Source: Hirsutella rhossiliensis (taxonomy: Eukaryota; Ascomycota; Sordariomycetes; Hypocreales; Ophiocordycipitaceae). Taken from it: DNA of 64,000 nt. Position 1 is the first letter of the stretch. Every line of letters starts with the position of its first letter. The position numbers were made by a program, and so were the translations under genes. The notes under the pieces are model-generated. The model saw nothing but the letters and a program-made list of their open reading frames with translations. It did no database searches and was not told the DNA's origin. Below are positions 10,292 to 23,938 of this stretch, piece by piece. The stretch spans positions 992,001 to 1,056,000 of the forward strand of contig NW_025408667.1 in the NCBI RefSeq assembly GCF_020360975.1. The letters run 5' to 3'.

Positions 10292-10923
10292 TATAATATA
10301 CCCCCTTAGCTATAGCCTGCCCTTATAGTAAGGGTATAGCTAATACGGCTTTAGGCTAGGAAGCGTATAGAGGAGGTTCTTAGCTCTATACTTCTCCCTT
10401 TACTTAAGGAAAGTAGGGGCCCTTTTAGGTCCCTAGGCTCTTTTAAACCTACTTAAGGAATAAGGGCTTAAAGAGGGGAAAGACCTATAAGAAAGGGGGC
10501 CTTCTTAGAAGGGAAAAACCTAATTAAAATAAGGGGCCCTTTAAAGGGAAAACCTTTTTCTTTTCTTTAGCTATAAACGTTACCTTCTTATATAAGCTAT
10601 TAGCTTCCCTTATAGACTCTTAAGGTAGGCCTTTAAAGATAGCTTCTTTTAGACGTCTTTTAGCCTTATTTACTATAAAAGATAGCTAGCTTTTACTTTA
10701 GTAAGAGCTTTATAAGACCGTTTACTTTTATTAATACTATTAAAACTTAATAAATAGAAATAAGTCTCCTTTAAACCTCTTAATAAAGCTAATACTAATA
10801 GATATTAATATACTATAGCTAGGTTAATAGCTTTACGTTTTCTATAAGAATTTATATAGTCTATATATTATTATATTTTATAGCTAATAAGGATAAAATT
10901 TATAGTTATAAAGATATAAGTAG
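10292..10923 (-). mobile_element. RIP-mutated remnant, probably the 3' part of a Copia-type element
   Basis: This lies inside the LTR copy at 9,812-10,291. It has purine/pyrimidine-biased low-complexity sequence followed by a short stretch with coding-like content on the minus strand. It is too damaged for a confident domain call and stops where a different LTR fragment begins at 10,924. Confidence 0.35.
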
Positions 10924-11050
10924 TATAAAAGTCTTTAACTATTATAAATTATAAGCTTAAGCTATAGCTTAAGCTATATAGTTATATATAAAGGGCTAGA
11001 TCTTATATATATATATATATACTAGCTATATATAAATAAGCTTTATATAG
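10924..11050 (+). repeat. Fragment of the G-family LTR
   Basis: About 127 bp starts with a TATAAAAGTC version of the G-family LTR terminus (see 47,728-47,913) and includes the same internal palindrome of GGCTTAAGC/GCTTAAGC type. It is cut off exactly where another LTR starts at 11,051, suggesting it was interrupted by that later insertion. Confidence 0.65.
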
Positions 11051-12739
11051 TATAACGACCGGTATTATTCCTAAGGGATAAACCTATTAAGGGGTTTATA
11101 TTAGTAGATATAATAGGGCGTAGTCTAAGTAATAATAAGTATATTATATTAGTAATAAGTTAGAGGTCGTAGACTATAGACTATAACTAAGTAATTAAGT
11201 AATTAGAATTAGAGATAAGATCGTAATAAAGATTATAATAATTATAATATATATTAAAAGCTAAAAAGCTATCTATTTAAAAGAGTAAAAGTAGGTAGCT
11301 ATATATACTTATAGTCCCCTTACTATAACGATATTACTTATTATATTTAGTTTATTTAGTTTACTTAGTACTAATCTAGCTAATTTAACTAATTAGACTA
11401 ATTAATACTTAGTTTACTTAGTATTGATCGTTTAATTTAACTAATCTAACTAATTTATTATATAACCTTTATATTAACGGTTCTTCTTTAGTCTATAGCG
11501 CCTAGTATCCTACGCTTTAGCTATATAGCCTATATTCTAACCGTCTTCCTTTTACGGTTAGCTAGTTTATAATATTATTTTCTTCTCCCTTATAATCCTT
11601 ATCCTAAGGATTATAAGTAGTATAGTACGTCGCTCTTAAGTATTAATACGTTCTTTCCTTCTTTATAATTTTTTTTTTCTATTATAGCTAACTATATCTA
11701 GTTCTTATATCTTTAAATTATTCTATTCTTTAACCTAATACTATAGGGATATAGTATCTTAAATCGAAAAAATCGGTATTTAGTTATTTAAAATAGGTTA
11801 GTATTTACCTTACTAAGAGAGTAGCTTATTATATTTCGTCCTAAAAGGATATTTAAAATACTTATTTTATACGAAAAAAGTATTTATTATTATAATAGAA
11901 TTTTTTTAATAACGGAGTTCGATAGCCTTAAGGTTTAAAAGAATCGTCTTTAGGTTAATACTTAATATAAGCGCTAAGAGGTTAGTCGGCTCGCGGCTAT
12001 GGTAGCCGCTATTTATACCGCTCTTATAAGGGCATAGTAAAAAGAGATTAATATCTCTTCTTAAATCGATCGATACTTTAAGGTATAGTCGCGTATATTA
12101 CGCTAAGAGCTTTATACTTTAGGCGAGTTAGACTTATTATTAACCCTTAAAATAGCGGTTCTAAATAACGCTTTTCTATAATTAGAACTAAACTTATAGT
12201 TATAGTTTAACGGCGTTACTACTAGCGTTACTAATAGAACTATCGGAGTAAAGAACTATAGTAGGTTAAGTGCTTAAGTAGTTCTTAGGTATTCTCTTTT
12301 AGTCTATATCCTTTCTATTTAATAAGGTATTCTTATTACTAACTTTATTTTCTTATATTTAGTATTTATTTAGCTTTATATTCCTAATTATTATAAACTT
12401 TAATTTTATTTTATAGTTTAGCGTCTTATAGTACTAGTTTTAATAATAAGATATAAAATATCGGGTATATCTATATTATTATTAATAGCGAAAGTTTATA
12501 GTTAACTTTTAAAATAACTATCTTAACTTTAAATAGTTTAAGCTTTTTAAAATTTAATTGTTACTTAGTCGTTTTATTTTAATATTTCGTTATATAAAGT
12601 AGACTATATCTCCCTCTTAAAAGATTAGTCCCTATAATCTTTTTTAATTATAGTAAGTAGATATTTATTCTTTAATAAATTAAAGTTCTTATTATATTTC
12701 TTTATATAATTTTTATAGCTAATTTACTTATAGTATCTA
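11051..12739 (-). mobile_element. 3' end of a Y-family Gypsy element (LTR, antisense region, integrase end)
   Basis: Positions 11,051-11,313 match the LTRs at 49,472-49,710 and 63,760-63,998. They are followed by about 930 bp of RIP-mutated sequence with a gene-like but stop-riddled plus-strand frame around 11,890-12,180. Next, 12,248-12,739 matches 50,715-51,200, the minus-strand chromodomain and integrase C-terminus of Y. The order LTR, extra region, integrase end is the same as in Y. The element is cut at 12,740 by the Copia LTR. Confidence 0.75.
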
Positions 12740-15700
12740 TCGCGAAGCGTAGCCTAATTTCGTAGTTCTCGGAGATATCCCTTAGTAAGAGGGACCTAGG
12801 AAGCTATAAAACAGGTTTTAAGGAAGGAGCTAAAAAGAGGTATAAAGAGAAGGGTAGGGGTAAGAGGGGAAGTATAAGTAGCGATAGCTTCCTATAGAGG
12901 TAGCGAGAAATAAGATAGATATACTAGCAACGGCTAGAAAGGAGGGGAAAAACTAGTAAAAAGCTCGGTAGTTAAAGGGATATTAGTAGCTTCTTTAAGT
13001 AGGATCTTCTTTATTAATTAAGATACTAAACGGGTATAAAGAGGGGCGTTAGATAGAGGAAAGAAGGAGAATTAAGGCAATATAATAATTACTCCCCTAC
13101 CGTAATTACTGCTCCTATAAGAATTAAATCTCTCTGCCCTACCTATCCGACCCCTTACTTTTAATTTTACCTTTATATATTTTATATATACTTCTTATAT
13201 CTCTCTTCGCGAGAGTTATAAGCCTAGGAGGAATAGAATTCCTATACCTTCCGGCTACTATAAAAGGCATCTTTCTTATATCCCTCGTAGCTCCCTTTTA
13301 CCCCTTATACTAAAAAAGCCGATTTTTAACCGACTTTTCTGCCCCCCCTCTCTCCGTAACGATATCGAAAAACGACTTCTCTACTATCCCTACGGTCTAT
13401 AGGACGATTCTTATAGAGCCCTAAGATTAGGATAAGTAGGTAAAGGAGCTACGGGCTTATATAGATAGAACTATCTATAATTTAGTCTTCTTTAATAAGT
13501 AGGACCCTCTTAAGCCCCCTCTTCGTCTTAAAGTAAAGGAATTTATAGAGGGAGCGTCTCTCTTTTCCGAGCTAACCTCCGTATAATAGAGAGCTTTTTC
13601 TACTACCTTAGGTAACTACGAGAGTTACCGTAAGGAATACCTTTATAAGATAAAGCTACTAACTACTACTTATACGGTAATAATAAAATCCGTTAGTACT
13701 ATAAAGCTAATCTCTCTTTAAGAGAAAGAGACTCTTAGGTAGTAGCTTTTAAAGCTAAAGACCTTAATAGCTCCCTTAAGGGGCTATATAACTAACCGTA
13801 TTAGGAAGACCTATATAGCCTACCTAGGAGCCTTTTCTACTAGAAACCTACTAGCTTCTTTATAGCTAGCTAAGTAAGAAGAAATCCTCTAAGAAGCTAA
13901 CTAATACTTCCTTATAGAAGCTCTTTCCGGCTAGTAGCTATAGGATATATCTTTACTAATAAAGCCTATTAGTAATAGTTACTTAACTATCTTTCGAGAA
14001 GCTAGCTAAGAACTAAACGAAGAGGCTACTAAAATATAATAGTAAGTAGTCTTATTCCTTTATAGCTAGCACTTAACCTAGACGGCTCGACCTACTACCC
14101 CTATAGCTACTATAGCCCTAGTTACTATAGCTCCCGCTACTACTACTATAGCTATTGCTCCTTTAGCTCCTCCTTATTACGGAGTAGGCAGAGGTATAGG
14201 CTTAGGTATAGTCCGTTAAAAGAAGGTTAATAATCTATAAGGGGGAAAAGGAAGAGAAGTATAGGCCTAGCCTATATAAGCGCGGAGGCCGCTTATATAT
14301 AGACTTAGCCTAGACCTTAGTCTAGGCCTATATAGGGCAAAAGCCCTTATATTATACCCCTACCTAGCTTTTAAAGAGGCGCGCCTTTAAATAATCCCTA
14401 ATTCCTTGCCTAGGGGATAGAACCCTCGCGCGGACTACGCACGCCTAGTCGCGGAAAAAACGTTAGCAAATAACGTATAATACCCTCCTAAGCGAGCTTC
14501 TCGGATAGACTATATTATTAGTAGGGGCCGCGCCCAGGTCAGGCTTTAGCACTTCTAGCTAAGAGGCGGAGGCACGTGGGGCGGCGTAGCTAGCTTCGGC
14601 AAGCTTATAGTATCCCGCCCCCCTTATATCGGCGCACGGTAGCAGCTCCTAGTGCCGTAACGTAGGGGACGGTACTCCGGTATATAAGGCTCCGCTCCCT
14701 CCCGCACGGGGCTATACGGGCACTCCCTTTCGCTATAGTTATATTGCATTAGCGGCCTTCCTATATCTTAGCCGCCCTTTCGGTCGCTGCGTATACGTCC
14801 CGTCCGTATAGCAGCTGCTGCCGCACGAGGACGCCGACGAAGCCGTAGAGGCGTTACTAAGATTACTCGTCGCTAAGTCGCTGTCGTCGAACCTAACCTC
14901 CTTTCCGTCTAAGCGCGTACGCCCCTCTACTACTTAGAGTACGTTTACCCGCGCCTCCCGGCGCGGGTACTTTAAAAACTAATAGGATTTACTGCCGTAG
15001 CCTATATAGCGACCCTCCTATCGCTACCTCTTTTTATCCTCGGTCCTCGAGGCGGAGATAGAGATATCTATAGTATTACTAGCGTTATCCTCTTCTTATA
15101 CTATAAAAGAAGACGAAAAAAGAAACTTATTACTACTAAGCTCGCGAAGAAGGCGGACGAGATCGGTATACGTATCTAGTAGTACGGACCTTTCGCTTAG
15201 ACGGGTACGCTAATCTAAATTTAAGCTCGTAACGAGGTAATTATACTTTACTACGTTAGGCTAGCTATATACGTCTACTCGATAAAGTACCTCTTTAAAC
15301 TATATAAGGTAGGCCGGAATAGCTTTACTCCGCTTTTAACGGAGCGTTATAAGCTCTTAGCCTACCGACTTAGCTACGTTAGGTTCGCTATAATTAGTAT
15401 AGAGCTTTATAAGGAGGTCGGCTAGTCCGTTTATACTAGTACGCGTAAACGGTAAGAGATACCTTTATAAGCGTAAGGATAAGCTCGCGTAAAGATAGTC
15501 GAATTAAGCGTAGATATCCCTTATTACGGCGCTATTAGTATAGAGCTTCGCTTTTATATAAAGTAGCTACGGCTTAAGCTCTATAGAGGAGCTATCGAAC
15601 TTACTAAGGTATAGTAGTACCGCTCTTAGTCGTACGGAGCTTTATTATTATAAGAGGCTCTCGATTGCTTAGGCGAACTAAGTATTACGTTCGCCTTAAT

Positions 15701-18317
15701 TTTACGACTATAAGAGTATAGATATTTCGCGTATATATATACTAGCGTAGGCGGTTTAACTAAACTAGGTAATTAAACGTCGGCTTTAAAGGCAGCTAAA
15801 AATAGCTATTCTATATAGGATATAGAGAGGGTAAAATAAAGGGTAGATTATACTATTACGGGTAGGTAGAAGCGTAGGCTTAGGTGCGGTCTATTAAAGA
15901 AGGTTAATAATCTATAAGGGGGAAAAGGAAGAGAAGTATAGGCCTAGCCTATATAGGCGCGGAGGCCGCTTATATATAGACTTAGCCTAGACCTTAGTCT
16001 AGGCCTATATAGGGCAAAAGCCCTTATACTCCTCCCTTAAGAGCCTTAACGCCCTTATTAACTATAGCTATAGCCTTAGGCCCGGCCCCGGCTCCGTATC
16101 TTACTCTAGGCCCGGCCCCGGTCCCGTTAGTTAGACCGGCCCGACTAGTCCCTTAATAGACCTTTTAGTCCGTTAGTCGAAAAATTAAGGAACTAGTCGA
16201 AATCGAACCTCTTCGTTAAAATTAGTAATAAGGGGTAAAAAGAAGGGGTTTTTAAGTAGACCTTCTAGATCGAGATAAGGATTCCTTAAAGAAATAAAAG
16301 ACTAAGCGAAACGGCTACCTAGCCTATAAATCCCTAGGCTATCGATTATTATAATACTAATAGGTCTTTAAGGAAAACCGACCTAAAGGATTTAACCCTT
16401 TAAAGAGGCTATAAGAAATAGTATAATAGTCTTTTAAGGAGGACCCCTTATTATAGAAGAAGATAGATAAGATTCGGGTTACTAAGAAATAGTAACTAAT
16501 AACGCCGCTACCGTAAATTCAAGGAAAAATCGTTAGTATAGTAAATCCAGCCTTCGTCTTCTATATAGATTAATAAGGCTAAGACTAACCGTTAGAGCCC
16601 TTTAATTATCCCCTATAAAAATTAGCTATCCTTAACTCTAGTACTTCCCTTAATATCTATAATATACTCTTACGATTCTAGTCCTTTAAGAAGGTATAAA
16701 AGGAATATCTTATTACTAGGGAATTAACTATATAGATAGAGGGATATAGAAGGGTGAATTTTACGATAAAATTACCTAATAGATCTATATAAATTCTTCG
16801 AAGAAAAAGGGTAGCTTTTTGCCCTCGATTTTTAATAAGCCTAATTTCCTTCCGCCTTCTTTAAGAGGAAGGAATCTTCTAAGATACGACGTCTAAGCCT
16901 ATAAGGCTAGTCTAAAAGAATTAAACTATCGGGCTTATCGAGGAGAAATTCGGTTAATTTATTCTTAAATTCCGACCTATCCTTAAGAAGGAACCTCTTA
17001 AGAAGTTAGCTTTCCCTACTAAGAGGAATAGGTCTACTATAAAGGACCCTCTTTTAGTAGCCTAAGGAGACGGTATTCTTTAGTACGTACGACTTAGTTA
17101 CCTAGGCCCCCTAGCTTTATATAAGCTAGGCTAATAATAGGGCGTATAAATAAGGGGACTAAAGACCGTCGAATACGAATACTACGGCTAAGGAAAGACT
17201 AAGAAACGAATTTCTAGACGAACGCCTTTATAGCTAGACTAGCTATATAAGGAAATTTAGGTCGACTAGACTAATATTTCTAGGGATTAGGAAAGCTTCG
17301 TTAGGGTAATGTTTTTTATAGACGCTTTTTTAAGGATAGTTTTCCCTTATTTCTTATAGACCTACTTAAGTAAGTATAACTAGTCTACCCTTTAGAACTT
17401 CGTTAACTAGATAAAATCCTACTTTAGCTATAAGGTAAAGAAGATACGGTCTAATAGAGAGCTATTTATAAAGGATATCTTAAATTAGCTTCGAAAAAAG
17501 GGTATTTTACCCTTACTATTAGCACCGAATACCTAGGCCTAGAACGGAGGGGTAGAAAGATTAAGGGGTACTATAATAGAAAGGGCCTATATAATAAGAC
17601 TTACTACGAGGCTTCCCTACGACCTTTAAAGGGAAGTCGTTAAGACCGCCTATTACCTATAGAACTAGACCCCTAGGGACCTTAAGGACCCTAGGGAACT
17701 AAACTAAGGAATAGACTAGAAATCCCCCCTTAAGCTCTATATAAAAAAGAGGGCATTATTAGCCTACCTTTATACCTATAGCTATAAGGCATACGTAATA
17801 ACTACCGATATATAGCTAAAAAGGAAGAAGAAAAGAAAGCTTAATCCTAGAGCCTTTATTAGTTACCTCGTTAGCTATAATTCTACGAATATCTTCTAGA
17901 TCTAGATTCCTCTTCTATAAAAGGTTATTTCGACTAGGGATATAATTTTCGACGAATCTAGCTTCTTCGACGGAAAGAGGGATTAATAGCCCCTCTTACT
18001 TACTTAACGTTAGCTAATTTAAAAGATTTAAATCCCCCCTTCCTAATAATCTTAAGAAGAGGTCCTAGATAAGGAAACGGAAGAAGAAACCGACGTCGAA
18101 GTAGTCGAGGATAACGCCGACTTCGAGGAAGAAGAAGAAGAGGAAGCTACTAAATTAGATAATCTAGATAAAGAAGGAGACTATAGGAAAGCGGTAGAGC
18201 TAGAATACGCTTGCCTCCCTACGCCTCCTCTTATAGAATAAAAAGAAGATCTAAAAGCAGCTTTCTTTATTAGTCTTCCTATCTCGACCCTTAAGGAGGT
18301 AGGAAAGTATAAGAAGG
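12740..18317 (+). mobile_element. Plus-strand Ty1/Copia element, RIP-killed, 3' part missing
   Basis: A putative 5' LTR (12,740-13,215) is followed by a gag-like region (about 13,400-14,170 and, after the nested insertion, 16,034-16,450). The zinc knuckle near 16,318-16,360 has its Cys and His codons changed to Tyr. The protease motif at 16,622-16,660 reads LAILNSSTSLNIYN, an Asp-to-Asn damaged D-S-G-T-S type site. The integrase core and its C-terminal part run from about 17,200 to 17,990, including NGGVERLRGTIIERA and IFDESSFF, with TAG/TAA at former Trp and Gln codons. An acidic linker follows (18,050-18,160). Reverse transcriptase and RNase H are absent: the element ends where the minus-strand Copia LTR begins at 18,318, and no continuation is seen after 24,625. 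Confidence 0.85.
14175..16028 (-). mobile_element. 1.85-kb non-autonomous LTR element nested in the Copia gag
   Basis: Two direct repeats of about 176 bp (14,175-14,350 and 15,854-16,028) begin TATTACG and end GCCCTTATA. The element is flanked by a perfect 5-bp duplication CTCCT (14,170-14,174 and 16,029-16,033). The LTR starts like the G-family LTR (TATTACGGAGTAGG), so the element sense is taken as minus. The 1.5-kb interior has no gag or pol motif. It contains a TATATAAGGC box at 14,681-14,690 and, on the plus strand from about 15,230 to 15,780, a long frame broken only by RIP-type stops. The last part of that frame includes VGGLTKLGN; the product is unknown. The terminal TA...TA is the expected RIP form of TG...CA. 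Confidence 0.85.
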
Positions 18318-19004
18318 TATAAGTAATAAGGGTAGAATCGGGTAATCGATAACGTAAGCGGAAAGATCGGTCGAAGGAGTATAGGGTAGGATTTCGTCCG
18401 GAATTTATAATAAGTATATAAGGGGCTAAATAATATATTAAAAGAATAGCGTTATAAAAGATATATACGAACTTACTTATTCTATCTACTACTCCTAGGG
18501 AAATCCTTTATCTTTTATAGACTATTGCTCGCCTACTAGTAGACTAATTAGTTAGCTTTCTAGTATATTCTATAGTGCTTAAAAAGCTCTATCTATAGTA
18601 TATCTTCCTAACTTAGTAGGTGGTCTAATTATAGCGTAATAGTTAACGTAAGACTATAGGTTCTAGTATAAGTAGTGGATTTAACTAGAATATTCTATGC
18701 CCTACCTATTCTCTTATTGCAGATATCTTTAGAACCGCTAGGCTAAAATAGGTAATAGGGTATCCGTTCTACTTATAATTAACGTATGCATTTTATATAT
18801 ATCTTTATTTATAAGGATAGGCTTATCCTAACCCGCTTTTCCTAGAGGAAGGTATAGATATCTAGTAGAGGTCTTTGTCTTTTAAGGGTTATTCCCTTAG
18901 ACTATATTATAGAGCCTCTTTTTACTAGCTTATTCTATAAAGCCTCCCTATGCCTATTATTTCTTTATAATAGTAAAATAGGAATATAAGGGTATATTCT
19001 TATA
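18318..19004 (-). repeat. Copia LTR, left copy (3' LTR in element sense)
   Basis: 687 bp, matching 23,939-24,625, with termini TATAAG...CTTATA, the expected RIP form of a TG...CA ended LTR. The differences I can see are mostly C/T and G/A changes. Confidence 0.9.
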
Positions 19005-21189
19005 GCCTTCCTTAAAGAGTACTAGGTAAATAGTACTCTTTACTAGTTATTTCTTTTATAGTAGAATTATCCTTATTAAGAATAAGGTGTATAATAAGAA
19101 TATAAGGGAAAAATTTTAAAACCCTTTCTAGGAAAAACCTTAGTAGGAAAAATCCTAGTTATAGTTATAATTATTTCTCTTCTTTTTAAGCAAAACTTTA
19201 TAAGGAAAAAGCCTTATAGAGTTATTATTATAAGAAACCTTTTAATAAGGAAAAACCCTATTTTTATAAGTTATTTTTTACTAATAGGAAACCTTTTTAA
19301 AGGAAAAACCTATTAGTTATATATAGAGGAAAAGCTAAGAAAGTAAAAGACAGCTAAAAAACCTCTATTAAGGGGATATAAGCTTTCTTTTTAAGGCTCT
19401 TTAATTCCCTAAGGGAAAGAGCTCTTAGAACTTAAAGAATTTTTATTCTTAGTTCCTTAGTAAATATATCAGCAATATTATCTTCGGATTTAATATAGAA
19501 AATCCGATCTTCTTTCCTAATATTTTCTTAGGTATAGAAGTAAGCAATGTCTATATACTTTGTCTTTTTATAAAATTCCGGATTTTTAGCTAATTTAATA
19601 GCTACCTCGTTATCCGTTAAGATAGGAGGTATAGTATTAAGAATTCTAATAGACAAGCTATTATTTATCGTATAAAATAGCCTATTTAGATATAAAGCTT
19701 CTTTATTAGCCTCCCTAAGGGTAATAAATTTAGCTTCGTAGGTTAATAGGGCTATAGAGTTTTGCTTTTAGTAGGACTAACTTATAATATTTTTATAAAT
19801 ATAGAAATAGTATCTAGAAACGGATTTTCTATCTATAAGGTTAGACGCCTAGCTAGCGTCGGAATAACCTTTTATAAAATTATAAGTATAAGGGATATTA
19901 TAATAATAAATTATCCCTAGGTTAGGATATTTATTTAAATATTTCTAGATAGTATTTAACGCTTTAAAATACGTATTACCTAGTTTAGAAGCGAATCTAG
20001 CGTAGGAAATAACAGTATATAAAATGTCTAGCCTGCTTATTATAGCTAGATATAATAGAGCCCCTATTTCCCTTTAGTAAATAAGGATTTCTTTTTGCAA
20101 AGGCGTTATAGTAGTCTTTTAAGCTTTACTCTACTATAGTAAGCGTATTAAAAGTCCTAAGTCTTCTTTATTATATTCTCGTATTTTATTACAGTATATT
20201 TTTCTAGGATATAAATATCTCCTTTCTACTCTAGTTTATAATTATATATATTCCTAAGAAGTTTTTAGTTCGCTTAGAGGCTAAACCTTTATATAATCTA
20301 CTACTTTTTTAAGTAGACTATTTATTATACCTCTATTAAGCCCTATTATTAGGAGGTTATCTACGTAGATTGCTATCGTAATTTTATATTACGTATTTAT
20401 AAATACCCCTTTATTTATAGGAAGGGCCGAAAATCCTATCTTAGCTAATATAGAGCTAAGATAGCTATACTAAACTTTAGGCTTTATTTAAGGCCGTATA
20501 ATGCTTTCTTTAATTTTACTACTAGCCTTTTCTTTTATATAGCTCTAGAAACTATAAATAGCTAATATTATACTTATACTAGTTTTTATTAAACTAGTCT
20601 TTAAGTATTAGCTCTTCGTAGCCTATAGGGATTTTTATATAAATATCTATATCTATTTCGGTATATATAAAGGTATTTTTTATATCGTATTATAGTAGAG
20701 TATAATTATTAGAAATAGCTATTATAAGTAGTATTTTAATAGATTCGGGTCTTACTATCGTAAAAAAGGTTTCTAAATAATCTAGGCTATAGACCTAATT
20801 AAATCCTTATACTACATGTGGGCTTTATATTTAATAATATTATTATTATTATCCCGCTTTATTTTATAGACCTAACGGCTGCCTAGGGCCTCCCTATTGC
20901 TAGGAAGAGGCTTTAATTCCTAGGTATTTTAGTTTAAGAGCTCTTCTATTTCTAGAAATATAGCTCTTTTCTATTCTATAGCTTCTAAGCTATTTATAGC
21001 CTATTTAAATATTTTAGGCTCTATAGGATCCTTATTTTCTAGTAAAGATAGAATAATCTCTTTACTTTTACTATTTAATATAGTATTTATTTCGGGGTAT
21101 ACGATATAGTCTTTATAAAATCCGTTTAGCTTCTTAGGTATATTAATATAGATTTTTAGATCCTTATTTAATCCCTTTTCTAAAAGAGG

Positions 21190-21350
21190 ATTATTTCCCT
21201 TTTTTATAAAAGGGTTATCTTCCTTCTCTATAAGAGGGTTATCTTCCTTCTCTATAAGAGGGTTATCTTCCTTCTCTATAAGAGGGTTATCTTCCTTCTT
21301 TATAGGAGGGTTATCTTCCTTCTCTATAGGAGGGTTATTTTCCTTTTCTT
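21190..21350 (-). repeat. 24-bp tandem repeat inside the Copia polyprotein
   Basis: About six to seven copies of a 24-bp unit are present on the plus strand (TTATCTTCCTTCTCTATAAG followed by AGGG). On the minus strand the unit encodes an eight-residue repeat, NPLIEKED with variants. It sits in the linker between integrase and reverse transcriptase, which is acidic in many Copia elements. The unit stays in frame across all copies. Confidence 0.9.
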
Positions 21351-23938
21351 TTAAAGAAGAGTTATTGCCTTCTTTATATATAGGTTCCCTTTATAAATAA
21401 TTATCCGGGACCTTATTTATAAAAGGTAAGGTATTAAAGTTAAAGTCCTTAAGGTCTTCTTCCTTTTAATTTTCTATAAATTTATTTTCTAGGATAATAA
21501 TATCTTTAGAAATTATTACCTTTCTTTCGAAAAGTTATATATTTTATAAGCATTTTTAGTATAGCCTATAATAATACCCTTATAAGCTCTTATCTCTAGC
21601 TTATCTAAGGGGTCTTTATTTTTATAATAAATAGTACTTCCGAAGGTCTTAATTTTCTCTAAGTCTTTTAAGGCTAGAGATTTATTTTCCTTTTTCTTTG
21701 TAGGAGTTTAGAAGCCTATTCGTAAGTAAGGGGTCCTATTATATAAATAGGCTGCTATTAAAATAGCTTCTCCCTATAGATATTTAGGTAGTTTTACCGT
21801 AAATAAAATAGCTCGGACTTTATTTAAAATAGTCCTATTAATCCTCTCTATTACTCTATTTAATTCGGGAGTCCTAGGAGGGCTAGTATAATATTTAATT
21901 CCTTTTCTTAAGCAGTAGGGTTTTATTTTATATAGGAATTCTTTTACGTTATCCGAAAAGACTTCCTTTATAGTAATATTATCCTAGTTATTTTTAACTA
22001 AGGCTTTATATTCTAAGAATTTATCTAGGGCTTCTACCTTAGATTTTATTAAAGATATTTCTAAATATCTTATCCCTATATCTAAAAAGGATATAAAGGA
22101 GGTATATTTATTATAAGTAAGGGTCTTTATAGGTCCTTAAATATTAATAGTAACTCTATTAAGGTAATTATATACCTTATTAAATAGGGATTTACTCCTC
22201 TTATTAGTTGCCTTTACTTTAATATAAGCCTCGCATTCTTTAATTTTTATAATATCCTTCTTAGGGATAGTTATATCTTTATTATATCTTTTAAAGGTTT
22301 TTAGTAAGGCTTTAAGACTTATATATCTAGCCTTAAATACTATAAATAAAAGTTAAGGTCCTTTATATTATTCCTTATATTATTAATATTATATAGGAAT
22401 GTCTTCTTTAAGAAATAAATTTCTAAAGAGAAGATATAAAGGTTATCTTACTATTTTCCTTTAGATATAATATTAGCCTAGTTATCTAGCAGGAAAATTT
22501 CCTTGCTATTAATAAAGGCATAAGTATTTTTAAAATACGATTAGCTTATAATATTTACCCTTAATTTAGGTATAAAAAGGCAGTTTCTTAAGATAAATAG
22601 CCTTTTATTTTTCGGAAATCTAAAAAGAAGATCTCCGTAGCTTTTAATAATTATATAGGATGCCTTTCCCTAATTAACCTTAGTAGAGATAGTTCGAAAA
22701 TTAATAAGGAATTTCTTTTCTAATACTATATACCTAGTAGTACCGGTATCGTATATAAAATTATAGAAATTTCTATTCTCTAAGGTTTTATAAGGATTTC
22801 CTTCTCTTTTACCTTATATATAAGGTCTTTAATTCGAGAGGAATTTAAAGGTCCTATTTGCCTATTATTAAATACGGCTTTTTTAAGGATATTCGAAGAG
22901 ATATATACCTTTACTTCTTCTTCGGAGCTTTTATAGCCTCCGGGGGTAGGAGGAGGAATAGAAAAATCGATTTCCGGTTCTTCGTCCGTTTAATTATCGA
23001 TTTCTATTTTTTCTACTTCTAATATATATAGAAAAGAGGGTTTTTTCGTTTTCTTATCGACGTAAGAGTCTAATTTAATAGGATTTTCTTCTATAGAAGG
23101 TTTTCTAGGCCTCTTAGAAGGTATTCCTTTATTTTAATTTTTTAAATTTTTAGAAAAGCCTTTAAGGGCCTTTTCCGGGTAAAGATAGTAGTAATCTTTA
23201 ACTAGATACCCTTTCTTCTTATAGTAAGTGCATTATAATATAATTTTTGTCTTTTTCTAAGGCTTCTTAGTAAAGAAAGCCTGCTTAGGAGGATTTTCTA
23301 AAGACTTAGTCCTCTTAAATTCGTCTATAAGACTACTAGAGAGAGACTCTAGATTAAAAGCTTCTAAGTTATTTTAAAGAGCTTACGTTATATTAGTTAT
23401 ATAGCTAGAAAACGAGCCTAAAAGGCTATTTAAAATCCAAGCTATAATAACTACTTCTAGAATTATAATATTCTATGCTTTTAGCTCTTTAAATACCTCT
23501 TTTACCTTATTTAGGTAGCCTTCTAGGGATTCGAAATCCCCTACTAAAGTATTAAAAAGCTCCTTTATAAGTAGGTAATTCGAGGTAAAGGAAATAGGGT
23601 TATATAGGTTTTTAACCCTATCCTATGCCTCTTTAGCATTTATTATATGCTTTAGTTAGGTTAAAGGACTATCTTTAATACAAAGAAAAATTAAAGTAAG
23701 TGCTTCTTTTATTTTCGAGTAATTTTCTTACTATATAGTAGTAGAAAGCTTTTCCCTAACTAAAAGAGCCTATATTCGAATAGCCTAGAAGGTATAGTTA
23801 AAACTACCCTTAAGTTTAGTAAATTCGAACTTATCCCTAGAGCCTATTTTAGATAATTCGAGGTCGTATAGTTAGTATTAGAATTTTAAAGTTATTACCT
23901 AACTTATAAAGAAGCCGGGCTTATAACCTTAAAGAAGG

